This document shows, in pieces, positions 53,145-61,023 of a stretch of DNA of 64,000 nt. The position numbers and the translations under genes were made by a program. The stretch covers positions 1 through 64,000 of the forward strand of contig BAEM01000050.1 of NCBI GenBank assembly GCA_000314955.1, in the 5' to 3' direction. This DNA comes from Paraglaciecola chathamensis S18K6. GTDB lineage: Bacteria; Pseudomonadota; Gammaproteobacteria; Enterobacterales; Alteromonadaceae. Below the pieces are notes generated by a model. It saw only the letters and a list, made by a program, of their open reading frames with translations, ran no database searches and was not told the DNA's origin. Numbering within the stretch: position 1 is the first letter of the stretch; the number at the start of each line of letters is the position of its first letter.

Positions 53145-53187
53145 CAGTGGCACAATTTATTGCAAATCGGAATGCATACTCACCTCA

Positions 53188-54249
53188 ATGCCTCAGCCTT
53201 CATCACGTCATCTTCCTTTAGATACGGTTAACTCAACCAGTGAAAACACCCTATTTGGCCAGATTGTACAAAGTACTTTCACCCCTCCTCGGTGGGCGAA
53301 GAACCGACACATTCAAACGATTTGGCCGCGCTTTTTTCAGCGTCGCTTGCGGGTGCATTGGCATAAAGAGCGCTTGATTTTGCCCGATGGGGATTTTGTC
53401 AATTTAGCTTGGGCGGGAGACAGAGACAGTATTGCAACGAGCAAAGGGCTGGTGGTCATTTTCCATGGTTTGGAAGGGTCGAACAAGTCCCACTACGCCA
53501 ATGACATGGCTGCCAATCTAGTTCAACAAGGCTATGTGACGGTATTGATGCATTTTCGCGGTTGCGGCGGTGAGCACAATACGTTACCCAGAGCGTATCA
53601 CTCGGGTGAAACAGAAGACGCGTGGTTTTTGTTGAACTGGTTAACTGAGCTGTATCCTAATGTCGCAAAAGTCGCGATGGGCTTTTCCCTCGGGGCGAAT
53701 ATGCTGTTAAAACTGTTAGGGGAGCGTCCTGAGCAGAGCATTTTGCGCGCAGGTATCGCGATTTCTCCGCCTTTTAAATTGGCTGAGTGTTCGTTGAGTA
53801 TCAATCAAGGTGTGTCACGTATGTACCAGTCTTATCTACTGAAAAGTATGGTGAATAACCTAGTAGATAAAATGCGCACCGTTGATTATTCCGATCATCT
53901 CGAAATAGATGATGCCAAAGCGCGCTCTCTTAAAAGCTTCAAAGAGTTTGACCAGCATGTAACAGCGCCTCTGCATGGTTTTGACAGCGCTGATGATTAC
54001 TACACTCAATGCAGCGCGATAAATTTTATGAAAACCATCGCCACCCCGACCCTTATCATTCACGCCAAAGACGACCCTTTTATGAGTGAGTCTGTTTTGC
54101 CCAGTGAACAGGATCTTTCCCCTCATGTGCGCCTTGAATTAAGTGACAAAGGAGGGCATGTAGGGTTTATGCAAGGCACGCCTTGGCGTCCGGTTATTTG
54201 GATGCAAAAGCGTGTAAATCAATATTTTCAGGAGATTTTGCGCGAATAA
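53188..54249 (+). CDS. yheT: YheT family alpha/beta hydrolase
   Basis: This 353-residue hydrolase of the YheT/EMB8 family opens with [20 protein letters not shown]. It has [28 protein letters not shown], the nucleophile elbow [11 protein letters not shown] (Ser), the acid in HAKDDPFM and the histidine in DKGGHVGFM. Esterase activity is known for the family, but the physiological substrate is not. In E. coli yheT directly follows yheS and precedes yheU; here yheU follows as expected, but yheS lies 32 kb upstream, beyond the glycan locus. Confidence 0.94.
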   Translation: MPQPSSRHLPLDTVNSTSENTLFGQIVQSTFTPPRWAKNRHIQTIWPRFFQRRLRVHWHKERLILPDGDFVNLAWAGDRDSIATSKGLVVIFHGLEGSNKSHYANDMAANLVQQGYVTVLMHFRGCGGEHNTLPRAYHSGETEDAWFLLNWLTELYPNVAKVAMGFSLGANMLLKLLGERPEQSILRAGIAISPPFKLAECSLSINQGVSRMYQSYLLKSMVNNLVDKMRTVDYSDHLEIDDAKARSLKSFKEFDQHVTAPLHGFDSADDYYTQCSAINFMKTIATPTLIIHAKDDPFMSESVLPSEQDLSPHVRLELSDKGGHVGFMQGTPWRPVIWMQKRVNQYFQEILRE

Positions 54250-54269
54250 GTGCAAAGCCATATCGTTTT

Positions 54270-54506
54270 ATGATTATACCGATTAATGAACTGAGCCCAG
54301 ATGCCTTGAGCAATCTGATTGAAGGGTTTGTGCTACGCGAAGGCACCGAGTACGGTGAGGCGGATTGCAGCTTGGCAGATAAGGTAGAGCAAGTGCGAGC
54401 CCAATTAGCATCGGGCGAGGCCTTGCTGGTGTATTCCGAGTTACATGAAACTGTAAATATTATCCCCAAAGATCAGCTTGGGCTGATCGATGAGGAAACA
54501 GAATAA
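54270..54506 (+). CDS. yheU: YheU family protein
   Basis: The 78-residue acidic protein matches the YheU pattern, starting [20 protein letters not shown] and continuing [10 protein letters not shown], with [20 protein letters not shown] near the end. The ATG at 54270 gives this family-length start; the open frame upstream overlaps yheT and is not coding. It lies 20 bp after yheT, the same order as in E. coli. The function is unknown. Confidence 0.92.
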   Translation: MIIPINELSPDALSNLIEGFVLREGTEYGEADCSLADKVEQVRAQLASGEALLVYSELHETVNIIPKDQLGLIDEETE

Positions 54507-54542
54507 AGCGTGTTTACTGACTCAATTAACGGCAGCGATTAA

Positions 54543-55154
54543 CTACATCAATTCGATGAAGGTTAAGTTAAACGTTACGGGTACATTCGGGCTGATGCTG
54601 GACAAACCCGCTACGTTTTGCAGCCAGTCTATACCGCCTTGTAGGCCGTAATCCCCAGCTTTAATAAGCACAGGTTGAACACTGGTGGCAATGAAACGAT
54701 TGTGATCAGTTTTGCTCACTTGTACTTTCACTTCAATGTCGTTTTCTTGCCCTAGCACGCTTAGTTTGGCAGGGATCGCGAAGGTACCTGCTTGGCCTTT
54801 GGTAAAGGCTACAATTTCTTTTGGCAATGTGGCTGTAAGCGTGGCTTTCGGGAAGTTCTCTACCATAAACAGCTTTTCGCGCATGCGAGAGTTGCGAATA
54901 TCAATCCCTGTTTCTACCGATGACAAATCGATATCAACCGACAATTCACCGGCGCTGGTGAGTGAGCCATTGAGGTGTGAAAAATGATGAAGCTCACTGA
55001 CATTTACATTTTTAGTAGAAATAAAATTTAACTGAGAGTCTTTATTAAGCAGTTGCCAATCGGCGGAAGCGCTTGCACATACGAGTAAGCTAGATAGCGC
55101 GGCTAGGTTAATTGCGGCCAGTTTTAGCAACTTGGCATTCTTGCGGAAGGTCAT
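54543..55154 (-). CDS. YceI-like periplasmic lipocalin-fold protein
   Basis: The 203-residue protein has a signal peptide (cleavage near ASASA-DW) and a YceI-like beta-barrel. It shows DSQLNFISTKNVNVSELHHF, VDIDLSSVETGIDIRNSRMR and FPKATLTATL. YceI proteins bind isoprenoid-type lipids in the periplasm; the ligand here is unknown. The start at 55154 has an AGGAG site; its ATG overlaps the cysQ stop by four bases, so translation is probably coupled to cysQ. Confidence 0.9.
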   Translation of the reverse strand: MTFRKNAKLLKLAAINLAALSSLLVCASASADWQLLNKDSQLNFISTKNVNVSELHHFSHLNGSLTSAGELSVDIDLSSVETGIDIRNSRMREKLFMVENFPKATLTATLPKEIVAFTKGQAGTFAIPAKLSVLGQENDIEVKVQVSKTDHNRFIATSVQPVLIKAGDYGLQGGIDWLQNVAGLSSISPNVPVTFNLTFIELM

Positions 55155-55987
55155 TCGGTATCTCCTGTGGTGTATTTCACTATGGTTTGCCAATTTACTC
55201 GTTGATCACCCATAACGATAAAATCTGGGTTGGTAACGGAATTTCGTTCATTGTAACTAAGGGGCGAAAAGTCATGGGCCAGAATATTGCCCCCTGCTTC
55301 ACTGACGATACACTGGGAAGCGCCAGTGTCCCATTCGCCAGTCACGCCTAAACGTAAGAAAACATCCGCTTTACCTTCAGCGATAAAGCATGATTTTAAC
55401 GAGCAACTGCCCGTCGGGTAAGTTTGATAAGTGCGATGGTCGCTCATGCTGCGCATAACGTTTTCCCGCGCTTGGCGGCGGCTAATGGCAATCATAACCG
55501 GGTCTTGTTCAGGATCATCAAACTTGCGCACATGAATGCGTTTATTTTCGGTGCGGCTTTCTTTAAATGCGCCGTGCCCTTTTGAGGCAAAATACAAGGT
55601 TTCACCGGGGGGCCAGTAAATCACGCCAATAACAGGTTGGTTATCTTCAACCAAAGCAATATTTACCGCAAAGTCGCCACTGCGGGCGATAAACTCTTGA
55701 GTACCATCAATAGGGTCAATTAACCAATAACGATGCCAGTCTTTACGCTCGTCTAGAGCACCGTTGTCTGACTCTTCCGACATAATAGGAATGTGCGGAG
55801 TCTTTCGTTTTAGAATGGCCAAAATCACTTCATTCGCTTTGTAGTCGGCTGACGTCACGGGCGAATCATCGTCTTTTTGATAGCTTTTATAGTCACCACT
55901 GTCATAGATTTCCATGACGACTTTTCCAGCCGCTTGGGCTGCACTTTTAGCTATGTCGAGTAATGAAGAGATAGAGTCGGTGGGCAT
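55151..55987 (-). CDS. cysQ: 3'(2'),5'-bisphosphate nucleotidase CysQ
   Basis: This Mg2+-dependent phosphatase hydrolyses 3'-phosphoadenosine 5'-phosphate, recycling a by-product of sulfate assimilation and sulfotransfer. The 278 residues carry the inositol-phosphatase superfamily motifs DDDSPVTSADYKAN, MSEESDNG, WLIDPIDGTQEFIARSGDFA and GVTGEWDTGASQCIVSEAGG. The start at 55987 has AAAGGAAC upstream and overlaps the nudE stop by one base (TAATG). It is the middle gene of a nudE-cysQ-yceI operon. Confidence 0.95.
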   Translation of the reverse strand: MPTDSISSLLDIAKSAAQAAGKVVMEIYDSGDYKSYQKDDDSPVTSADYKANEVILAILKRKTPHIPIMSEESDNGALDERKDWHRYWLIDPIDGTQEFIARSGDFAVNIALVEDNQPVIGVIYWPPGETLYFASKGHGAFKESRTENKRIHVRKFDDPEQDPVMIAISRRQARENVMRSMSDHRTYQTYPTGSCSLKSCFIAEGKADVFLRLGVTGEWDTGASQCIVSEAGGNILAHDFSPLSYNERNSVTNPDFIVMGDQRVNWQTIVKYTTGDTE

Positions 55988-56550
55988 TATTGTTCCTTTA
56001 ACCACTTTTGCGCGAGAAATAGTGCGGTAATACAGCGAGCTTCAACGAAATCGTCGCGAGCCAATAACGCATCGAGATCGTTTATCGACCACTTAATGAC
56101 GTCTAAAGGCTCTGGTTCATCGCCGGGTAGCGTTTGTTCATATAAATTTTCAGCGATAAAAATATCCATGCGAGCATTAAAAAATGCCGGTGCCATGCTG
56201 ACGTTTTGTAAGTAGTGCAGTGTAGTTGCGCCAAAACCGACTTCTTCTTTGAGCTCGCGATCCGCGGCTTGGGCGGGCTCTTCGCCTGGGTCGATCAGGC
56301 CTTTAGGGAAACCTAACTGGTAAGAGTGCGTGCCTGCGGCGTATTCACGTACGAGTAGAAATTCGTGGTCATTGATGAAAGGGACAATCATCACCGCGCC
56401 GCGTCCTCCGCCTGCCATACGCTCAAAAGTGCGTAGTTCTCCATTGGAAAACTCGAGATCAATTTGCTCAACGGTGAACAATCCGCTTTTTGCCACGGTG
56501 CGTCGTTGGTGAATTTGTGGAAGTGTTTTGTTGGGGTCTATTTTGCTCAT
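55987..56550 (-). CDS. nudE: ADP-compound hydrolase NudE
   Basis: This Nudix hydrolase acts on ADP-ribose, NADH and Ap3A. The 187-residue protein has the Nudix box GLIDPGEEPAQAADRELKEE followed by VGFG, and the NudE-typical VREYAAGTHSYQLGFPKG just before it. It leads the nudE-cysQ-yceI set, which is divergent from yrfG, another gene close to nudE in E. coli. Pairing NudE with CysQ suggests a nucleotide-salvage unit. Confidence 0.93.
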   Translation of the reverse strand: MSKIDPNKTLPQIHQRRTVAKSGLFTVEQIDLEFSNGELRTFERMAGGGRGAVMIVPFINDHEFLLVREYAAGTHSYQLGFPKGLIDPGEEPAQAADRELKEEVGFGATTLHYLQNVSMAPAFFNARMDIFIAENLYEQTLPGDEPEPLDVIKWSINDLDALLARDDFVEARCITALFLAQKWLKEQ

Positions 56551-56644
56551 CTACCTATCACGTTATCATAGCCTCACTAATTGCATCAATGACGCGTAAA
56601 CTACTGTTACGTCGAATATAACGCTTAACTTAAGGACTTGCCAC

Positions 56645-57328
56645 TTGCCTGACTTACCTTGGAACAAAATTAAAACAGTTTTACTCGATATGGATGGGAC
56701 TTTGCTTGATTTGCATTTCGACAGCCATTTCTGGTTAGAGCATTTACCGAAAACGTACGCCGGTAGCAAAGGCATCAGCGAAGAGCAGGGTAAAGAGTAC
56801 ATGATGGCTGAGTATCGCCAGGTGTTTGGCACAATAGATTGGTATTGTTTAGATTACTGGGCAGACAAACTGCAGCTAGATATTATGCAAGCGAAGCGTG
56901 AAGTTGAGCATTTAATTAGCATGCGTGATGACACCATTCCCTTGCTTGACGCCCTCAGAGAGTCTGGGCGTGAAGTGGTATTGGTCACGAATGCTCACCC
57001 CGATAGTCTGTCGTTGAAAATTGAACACACTGCGCTTGATAGCCATATCGATACACTCATTTCGACTCATGAATTTGGGGTCACCAAAGAGTCTCAATTA
57101 TTGTGGCAAAAGCTTCAACAGCGTTTAGGTTTCGATTCTGAGCATACCTTGTTTGTTGATGATAGCCTGCCTATTTTGCAGGCAGCGAAAGATTTTGGTA
57201 TCGCCCATTTACTGGCTGTGAGTAATCCTGACAGTCAATTACCGATAAAAGATGTTACACAATTTTTAGCCACCAGTGATTACAGAACCATGTTGGACGC
57301 TATAAAAAATACTCCTTTTGCGGGGTAA
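56645..57328 (+). CDS. yrfG: HAD-family GMP/IMP nucleotidase YrfG
   Basis: The 227-residue HAD hydrolase has motif I LLDMDGTLLDLHFD, motif II VLVTNAHPDS, a motif III lysine in FGVTKE, and motif IV TLFVDDSLPIL. The opening WNKIKTVLLDMDGTLLDLHF matches E. coli YrfG, a GMP/IMP 5'-nucleotidase. The start is TTG at 56645 with AGGA 8 bases upstream. It is divergent from nudE. Confidence 0.92.
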   Translation: MPDLPWNKIKTVLLDMDGTLLDLHFDSHFWLEHLPKTYAGSKGISEEQGKEYMMAEYRQVFGTIDWYCLDYWADKLQLDIMQAKREVEHLISMRDDTIPLLDALRESGREVVLVTNAHPDSLSLKIEHTALDSHIDTLISTHEFGVTKESQLLWQKLQQRLGFDSEHTLFVDDSLPILQAAKDFGIAHLLAVSNPDSQLPIKDVTQFLATSDYRTMLDAIKNTPFAG

Positions 57329-57379
57329 TGCCATTTCACTTAGGAATGGAGATGGGTATAAGGACTGACTAAGCGAAAA

Positions 57380-57430
57380 TGCCAAAGCGCAGCGATTAAG
57401 TGAATTTATCCTGCTTTTGGCAGTTTTTTT
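57380..57430 (+). terminator. Terminator after yrfG
   Basis: An imperfect stem (TGCCAAAG... / CTGCTTTTGGCA) has a roughly 25-base loop that holds the rest of the hairpin, and is followed by seven T. It lies about 50 bp past the yrfG stop. Confidence 0.7.
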
Positions 57431-57536
57431 GTGAATAACGGGCAAATCCCATGCTTTATTGCCTCTGTGGCGTTTCATATTGTTGTTGATCGCCCTATAA
57501 TTCGAGCCAATTTTCATCAATCTATAGGTCAAGTCT

Positions 57537-58070
57537 ATGAGTCTTAACGATGTTCCAGCTGGTAAAAACTTACCAGACGAAATTAATGTAGTGATTGAAA
57601 TCCCTGCGTATTCTGATCCGATCAAATATGAAGTGGATAAAGACACAGGTGCAATTTTTGTCGACCGCTTCATGGCGACCTGCATGCACTACCCCACTAA
57701 CTATGGCTATATTAATCAAACATTGTCAGAAGATGGTGATCCAGCAGACGTACTAGTGATGTCACCTTTCCCACTTCTTGCTGGTTGTGTGATTAAGTGT
57801 CGTCCTGTTGGCGTGCTTAAAATGACAGATGAATCAGGTACTGATGCTAAAATTTTAGCGGTACCGGTTGATAAGTTGTCTACCATTTATCGTGGTATCA
57901 AAGACATCGACCAAGTGGACGAGCTTACCCTTAACCAAATTGAGCACTTCTTCTCACATTACAAAGATTTAGAGCCTGGAAAATGGGTGAAAATCGACGG
58001 TTGGGAAAACGCTGAAGCAGCAAAAGAAGAAATCGTTAGCAGCGTAGAGCGTTACAAAACAGAAGGTTAA
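57537..58070 (+). CDS. ppa: Inorganic pyrophosphatase, family I
   Basis: This cytoplasmic Mg2+-dependent enzyme hydrolyses pyrophosphate to drive biosynthetic reactions. The 177 residues contain [33 protein letters not shown] and the signature DGDPADVLV, as in hexameric bacterial Ppa. A TATAAT box at 57496-57501 is a likely -10 for a monocistronic unit, although its -35 is poor. A terminator follows the gene. Confidence 0.97.
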   Translation: MSLNDVPAGKNLPDEINVVIEIPAYSDPIKYEVDKDTGAIFVDRFMATCMHYPTNYGYINQTLSEDGDPADVLVMSPFPLLAGCVIKCRPVGVLKMTDESGTDAKILAVPVDKLSTIYRGIKDIDQVDELTLNQIEHFFSHYKDLEPGKWVKIDGWENAEAAKEEIVSSVERYKTEG

Positions 58071-58106
58071 TCAAACTATTCAGTTGAATAGGTTTTGAAA
58101 CCCTAG

Positions 58107-58133
58107 AAGCCGGCGACTTGTCGGCTTTTTTAT
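58107..58133 (+). terminator. Terminator of ppa
   Basis: An 8-bp stem (AAGCCGGC / GTCGGCTT, one G-U) with a 5-base loop is followed by a run of T. It lies 37 bp after the ppa stop. Confidence 0.88.
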
Positions 58134-58184
58134 TTTCTGTCTCCTGTGAGACACTGACCATCACCGTTTTATAAATTGAAACCC

Positions 58185-59408
58185 ATGACATTTTTACGTT
58201 CATTTCGCTCCAACCCACAGATACTTTTATTGGCTATGGCCTTTGTGATGCCGCTGGTTTTTTCAGTGTGGAATGCATTACTGAATAATTTTGTGGTTGA
58301 GAAAGCGCAGTTCAATGGTGCTCAAATTGGCATGCTGCAAAGCCTGCGGGAAGTCCCCGGCTTTCTGGCCTTTACTGCGGTCTTCTTGTTGCTGGTGCTC
58401 AAAGAGCAAACGCTTGCATTGGTGTCGTTGGCGGTTATGTGTGTTGGCGTTGCTTTAACGGGCTGGTTGCCGTTCGAGCTAGGGTTGTATTGCACAACCG
58501 TGTTGATGTCTATTGGTTTTCATTATTTTGAGACCATCAACCAATCATTGACCTTGCAGTGGCTCGATAAAGACAAAAGCGCTCACTTTATGGGGCAGCA
58601 GTTAGCGGTGAAGAGTTTTGCCTCGTTGCTGGCATACGGCGCTATTTGGCTGCTAATGGAATGGGCGGGGATCTCGTATGTGGCTATGTATATGCTGGCT
58701 GGTGGAGTAGGTCTGCTGATCGTGATTTGGTTATGGTTTGGATTCGATAAGTTTACCCAAACCTCTGTGCAGCATAAGCACATGTTTTTACGCAAACGCT
58801 ATTGGCTGTATTATGGCTTGGTGTTTTTCAGTGGTGCGCGGCGGCAAATCTTTATGGTATTTGCCTCGTTTATGATGGTAGAGAAATTCGGTTATTCTGT
58901 GGGTGATATCAGTCTGCTGTATATGCTCAACTATGTGTTTAACCTATTCTTTGCCCCTAAAATAGGCCGCTGGATCCATAAAATTGGTGAGCAACGGGCC
59001 TTGTGTATCGAATACCTTGGTTTACTTTGTGTGTTTGTGGGTTATGCATGGGTAGACAATAGTCAGTTAGCTGCTGGACTGTATGTAATAGATCACCTGT
59101 TTTTTGCCATGGCCATTGCGGTTAAGACATATTTTCAAAAGATTGCCGATCACAGAGATATCGCCTCGACCGCTGGAGTGAGTTTTACGATTAATCATAT
59201 CGCGGCTGTAGTCATTCCGGCATTGTTAGGCGTGGTGTGGTTAACTTCACCGTCTGCCGTATTTTACATCGGTGCAGGTTTTGCGGTTTGCTCATTGATT
59301 TTAGCGTTAAATATTCCCGACCAACCGAACGATGGAAATGAAGTTAGAATGAACATGCTGCGGTGGGCGAATGTGCCCAGTGTTGCATCCCCTAAGGAGA
59401 ATTCATGA
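58185..59408 (+). CDS. MFS transporter of unknown substrate
   Basis: The 407-residue protein has about twelve hydrophobic segments in a major-facilitator arrangement (LREVPGFLAFTAVFLLLVLK, FHYFETINQSLTLQW, RRQIFMVFASFMMVEKFGYS, INHIAAVVIPALLG). I cannot name its substrate. The ATG at 58185 is taken; a TTG at 58176 would add three residues, and neither has a clear ribosome site. Its stop overlaps the start of the DUF3299 gene by four bases, so the two products probably work together. Confidence 0.85.
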   Translation: MTFLRSFRSNPQILLLAMAFVMPLVFSVWNALLNNFVVEKAQFNGAQIGMLQSLREVPGFLAFTAVFLLLVLKEQTLALVSLAVMCVGVALTGWLPFELGLYCTTVLMSIGFHYFETINQSLTLQWLDKDKSAHFMGQQLAVKSFASLLAYGAIWLLMEWAGISYVAMYMLAGGVGLLIVIWLWFGFDKFTQTSVQHKHMFLRKRYWLYYGLVFFSGARRQIFMVFASFMMVEKFGYSVGDISLLYMLNYVFNLFFAPKIGRWIHKIGEQRALCIEYLGLLCVFVGYAWVDNSQLAAGLYVIDHLFFAMAIAVKTYFQKIADHRDIASTAGVSFTINHIAAVVIPALLGVVWLTSPSAVFYIGAGFAVCSLILALNIPDQPNDGNEVRMNMLRWANVPSVASPKENS

Positions 59409-59866
59409 AGTATTTAGTGTTATTGCTGACGATAAGTTCGTTTGCTGTTTTTAGCCAAGAGCCTGAAGAGTTATTTTGGGAAGACATGATCCCAAAAAAT
59501 TACATTGCCCCCCAAGAGGAAGTGAATCATGACGGTTCAATGGTACAGCAAAGTTTAAATGCCCCTGTGGTGAATGAACTGGATGGCAAAGTAGTTAAAA
59601 TACCAGGCTTTGTAGTGCCCCTTGAAGGCAGCAGTGATACCACCAAAGAGTTCTTGTTAGTACCGTATTTTGGCGCGTGTATTCATGTGCCCCCGCCGCC
59701 GCCGAACCAAATTGTGTATGTGAAGTTTCCTGATGGTGTGCCAATCGACAACATATACGATGCTGTGTGGGTGACCGGTACATTAGCTACCCAAGTGTGG
59801 GAAGGAGACCTAGCGACAGTAGGCTACACCATGCAAGGCATTGAAGTGACGCCATATGATGGCTAA
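59405..59866 (+). CDS. Exported DUF3299 protein
   Basis: The 153-residue protein has a signal peptide (cleaved near VFSQ) and the DUF3299 core: LFWEDMIPKNY, KVVKIPGFVVPLEGSSDTTK, and FLLVPYFGACIHVPPPPPNQ with a conserved Cys and His. The CxH-Pro-rich motif may bind a metal, possibly copper, but this is a guess. It is translationally coupled to the upstream MFS gene, so a metal- or cofactor-related transport pair is conceivable. Confidence 0.87.
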   Translation: MKYLVLLLTISSFAVFSQEPEELFWEDMIPKNYIAPQEEVNHDGSMVQQSLNAPVVNELDGKVVKIPGFVVPLEGSSDTTKEFLLVPYFGACIHVPPPPPNQIVYVKFPDGVPIDNIYDAVWVTGTLATQVWEGDLATVGYTMQGIEVTPYDG

Positions 59867-59893
59867 GGTTTTTCAAAGCCCTCGTGTGGCTAC

Positions 59894-60607
59894 TCAGCGT
59901 GTGGGTTGGCCAAAGATAACGTTAGCCTGATTAAACTGTACCCATGAGGTGAGAATGTACTTATCGTTCGAGATGGGTACGTTCCCTCGGTGAGTATGGG
60001 TAAAATACGCGGGGGCGATTACCATAGTGCCTTTGCGCGGTTTGATAGATAAATCTTGATAGTAAAACTCGGTTTCTCCGCCTTCTTGCACATCATTTAA
60101 ATAAAACATAAACAATAAAATACGATGTAAGGCATCTGTACTGTTGGCCTGAGGGTAAACTTCTGAATGCCAATAAGGATAACCGCCTTGTTGCTTATCG
60201 TATTTCTGTGCGTTGATATTGCCTAACCGAAATAAGTAGCCCATCAGGTTGGCTAAATTCGGTAAACCCACTTCTTTAAAGTTGTCCTGAGTCAGTTTAA
60301 CCGGCTGGCCGCTTTTCGGGTGCTTAACGGTCAAACCGATAGGGCCAATAAGGGCGAAAAAATAGCTTTCGAAATAGGCTAATATTTGTTGGCTAAGTAC
60401 AGGTAATAAAGCCTGATAGGGCGTTTTGAATTCTGGGTGAGTAATAATTGACACGTCGCGGCTGCGCTTTTTGTCTGGGTCGACTCCGCCACCTGTGCGC
60501 CCCGGTTGGGTATTTTTGCTTAACTCAAATTGGGTGACGAACTGATCACACAGTTCGTCACTAATAGCGTGCTCAATAACCTTAATAAAGGCTTCAGGCT
60601 TAGGCAT
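59894..60607 (-). CDS. 2OG-Fe(II) oxygenase (prolyl 4-hydroxylase-like)
   Basis: The 237-residue protein has the double-stranded beta-helix pattern of prolyl-hydroxylase-like dioxygenases. It shows YPYWHSEVYPQ as the first iron-ligand region (an HxE rather than the usual HxD), LLFMFYLNDVQEGGETEFYY, and the distal histidine in FTHTHRGNVPISNDKYILTS with a possible 2-oxoglutarate-binding Lys or Arg. The substrate is unknown. Its start overlaps the end of the thioesterase gene by 8 bases. Confidence 0.83.
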   Translation of the reverse strand: MPKPEAFIKVIEHAISDELCDQFVTQFELSKNTQPGRTGGGVDPDKKRSRDVSIITHPEFKTPYQALLPVLSQQILAYFESYFFALIGPIGLTVKHPKSGQPVKLTQDNFKEVGLPNLANLMGYLFRLGNINAQKYDKQQGGYPYWHSEVYPQANSTDALHRILLFMFYLNDVQEGGETEFYYQDLSIKPRKGTMVIAPAYFTHTHRGNVPISNDKYILTSWVQFNQANVIFGQPTR

Positions 60608-61007
60608 TCACGCCCCGAGGGATGGCGTGCTCCGTTAGCTTTTCACGTATTTCATCATTGATCACCACTGACTTTTTCTCAGCGTAGTTATACTGGACCA
60701 TAGTGGTCGTGCCAGTCGCACGCTTGGTGCCGTTTTGCCATAACTCTTGATAGGTATCAAATGAACTACCGCCAATACGGCTGATGTAGGTACGCACCTG
60801 AACAGGATGGCCATAATGCATTTGGTCGAGAAAATCGACTTTATAGCCGGCTAAAATCAACGGCCAATTTTGTAAATCTAATTCAGGGGTGAAAATTCTG
60901 AATATTGGCTCGCGAGCCATTTCAAACCAATCCACCAACACAGTATTACTGACGTGTGCTAAGGCATCCGTTTCACAAAATCGCACATTAAAATCTTCAA
61001 TTAACAT
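60600..61007 (-). CDS. Acyl-CoA thioesterase, 4HBT hot-dog family
   Basis: The 135-residue hot-dog protein has the 4-hydroxybenzoyl-CoA thioesterase-type signature VRFCETDALAHVSNTVLVDW. The catalytic Asp or its equivalent is in ETDALAHVSN, and VDFLDQMHYGHPVQVRTYIS and ATGTTTMVQYNY follow. It resembles the YbgC/YbaW group; the acyl substrate is not predictable. It starts 16 bp after uvrA on the same strand and may be co-transcribed with it. Confidence 0.88.
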   Translation of the reverse strand: MLIEDFNVRFCETDALAHVSNTVLVDWFEMAREPIFRIFTPELDLQNWPLILAGYKVDFLDQMHYGHPVQVRTYISRIGGSSFDTYQELWQNGTKRATGTTTMVQYNYAEKKSVVINDEIREKLTEHAIPRGVNA

Positions 61008-61023
61008 TGGTTTAGTTCCTTGT

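Noticed and set aside
21060-53187. Recent mobile element carrying the glycan locus
   Set aside because: No integrase, transposase, tRNA gene, att-like direct repeats or IS ends were seen at either boundary; only the gene order suggests insertion.
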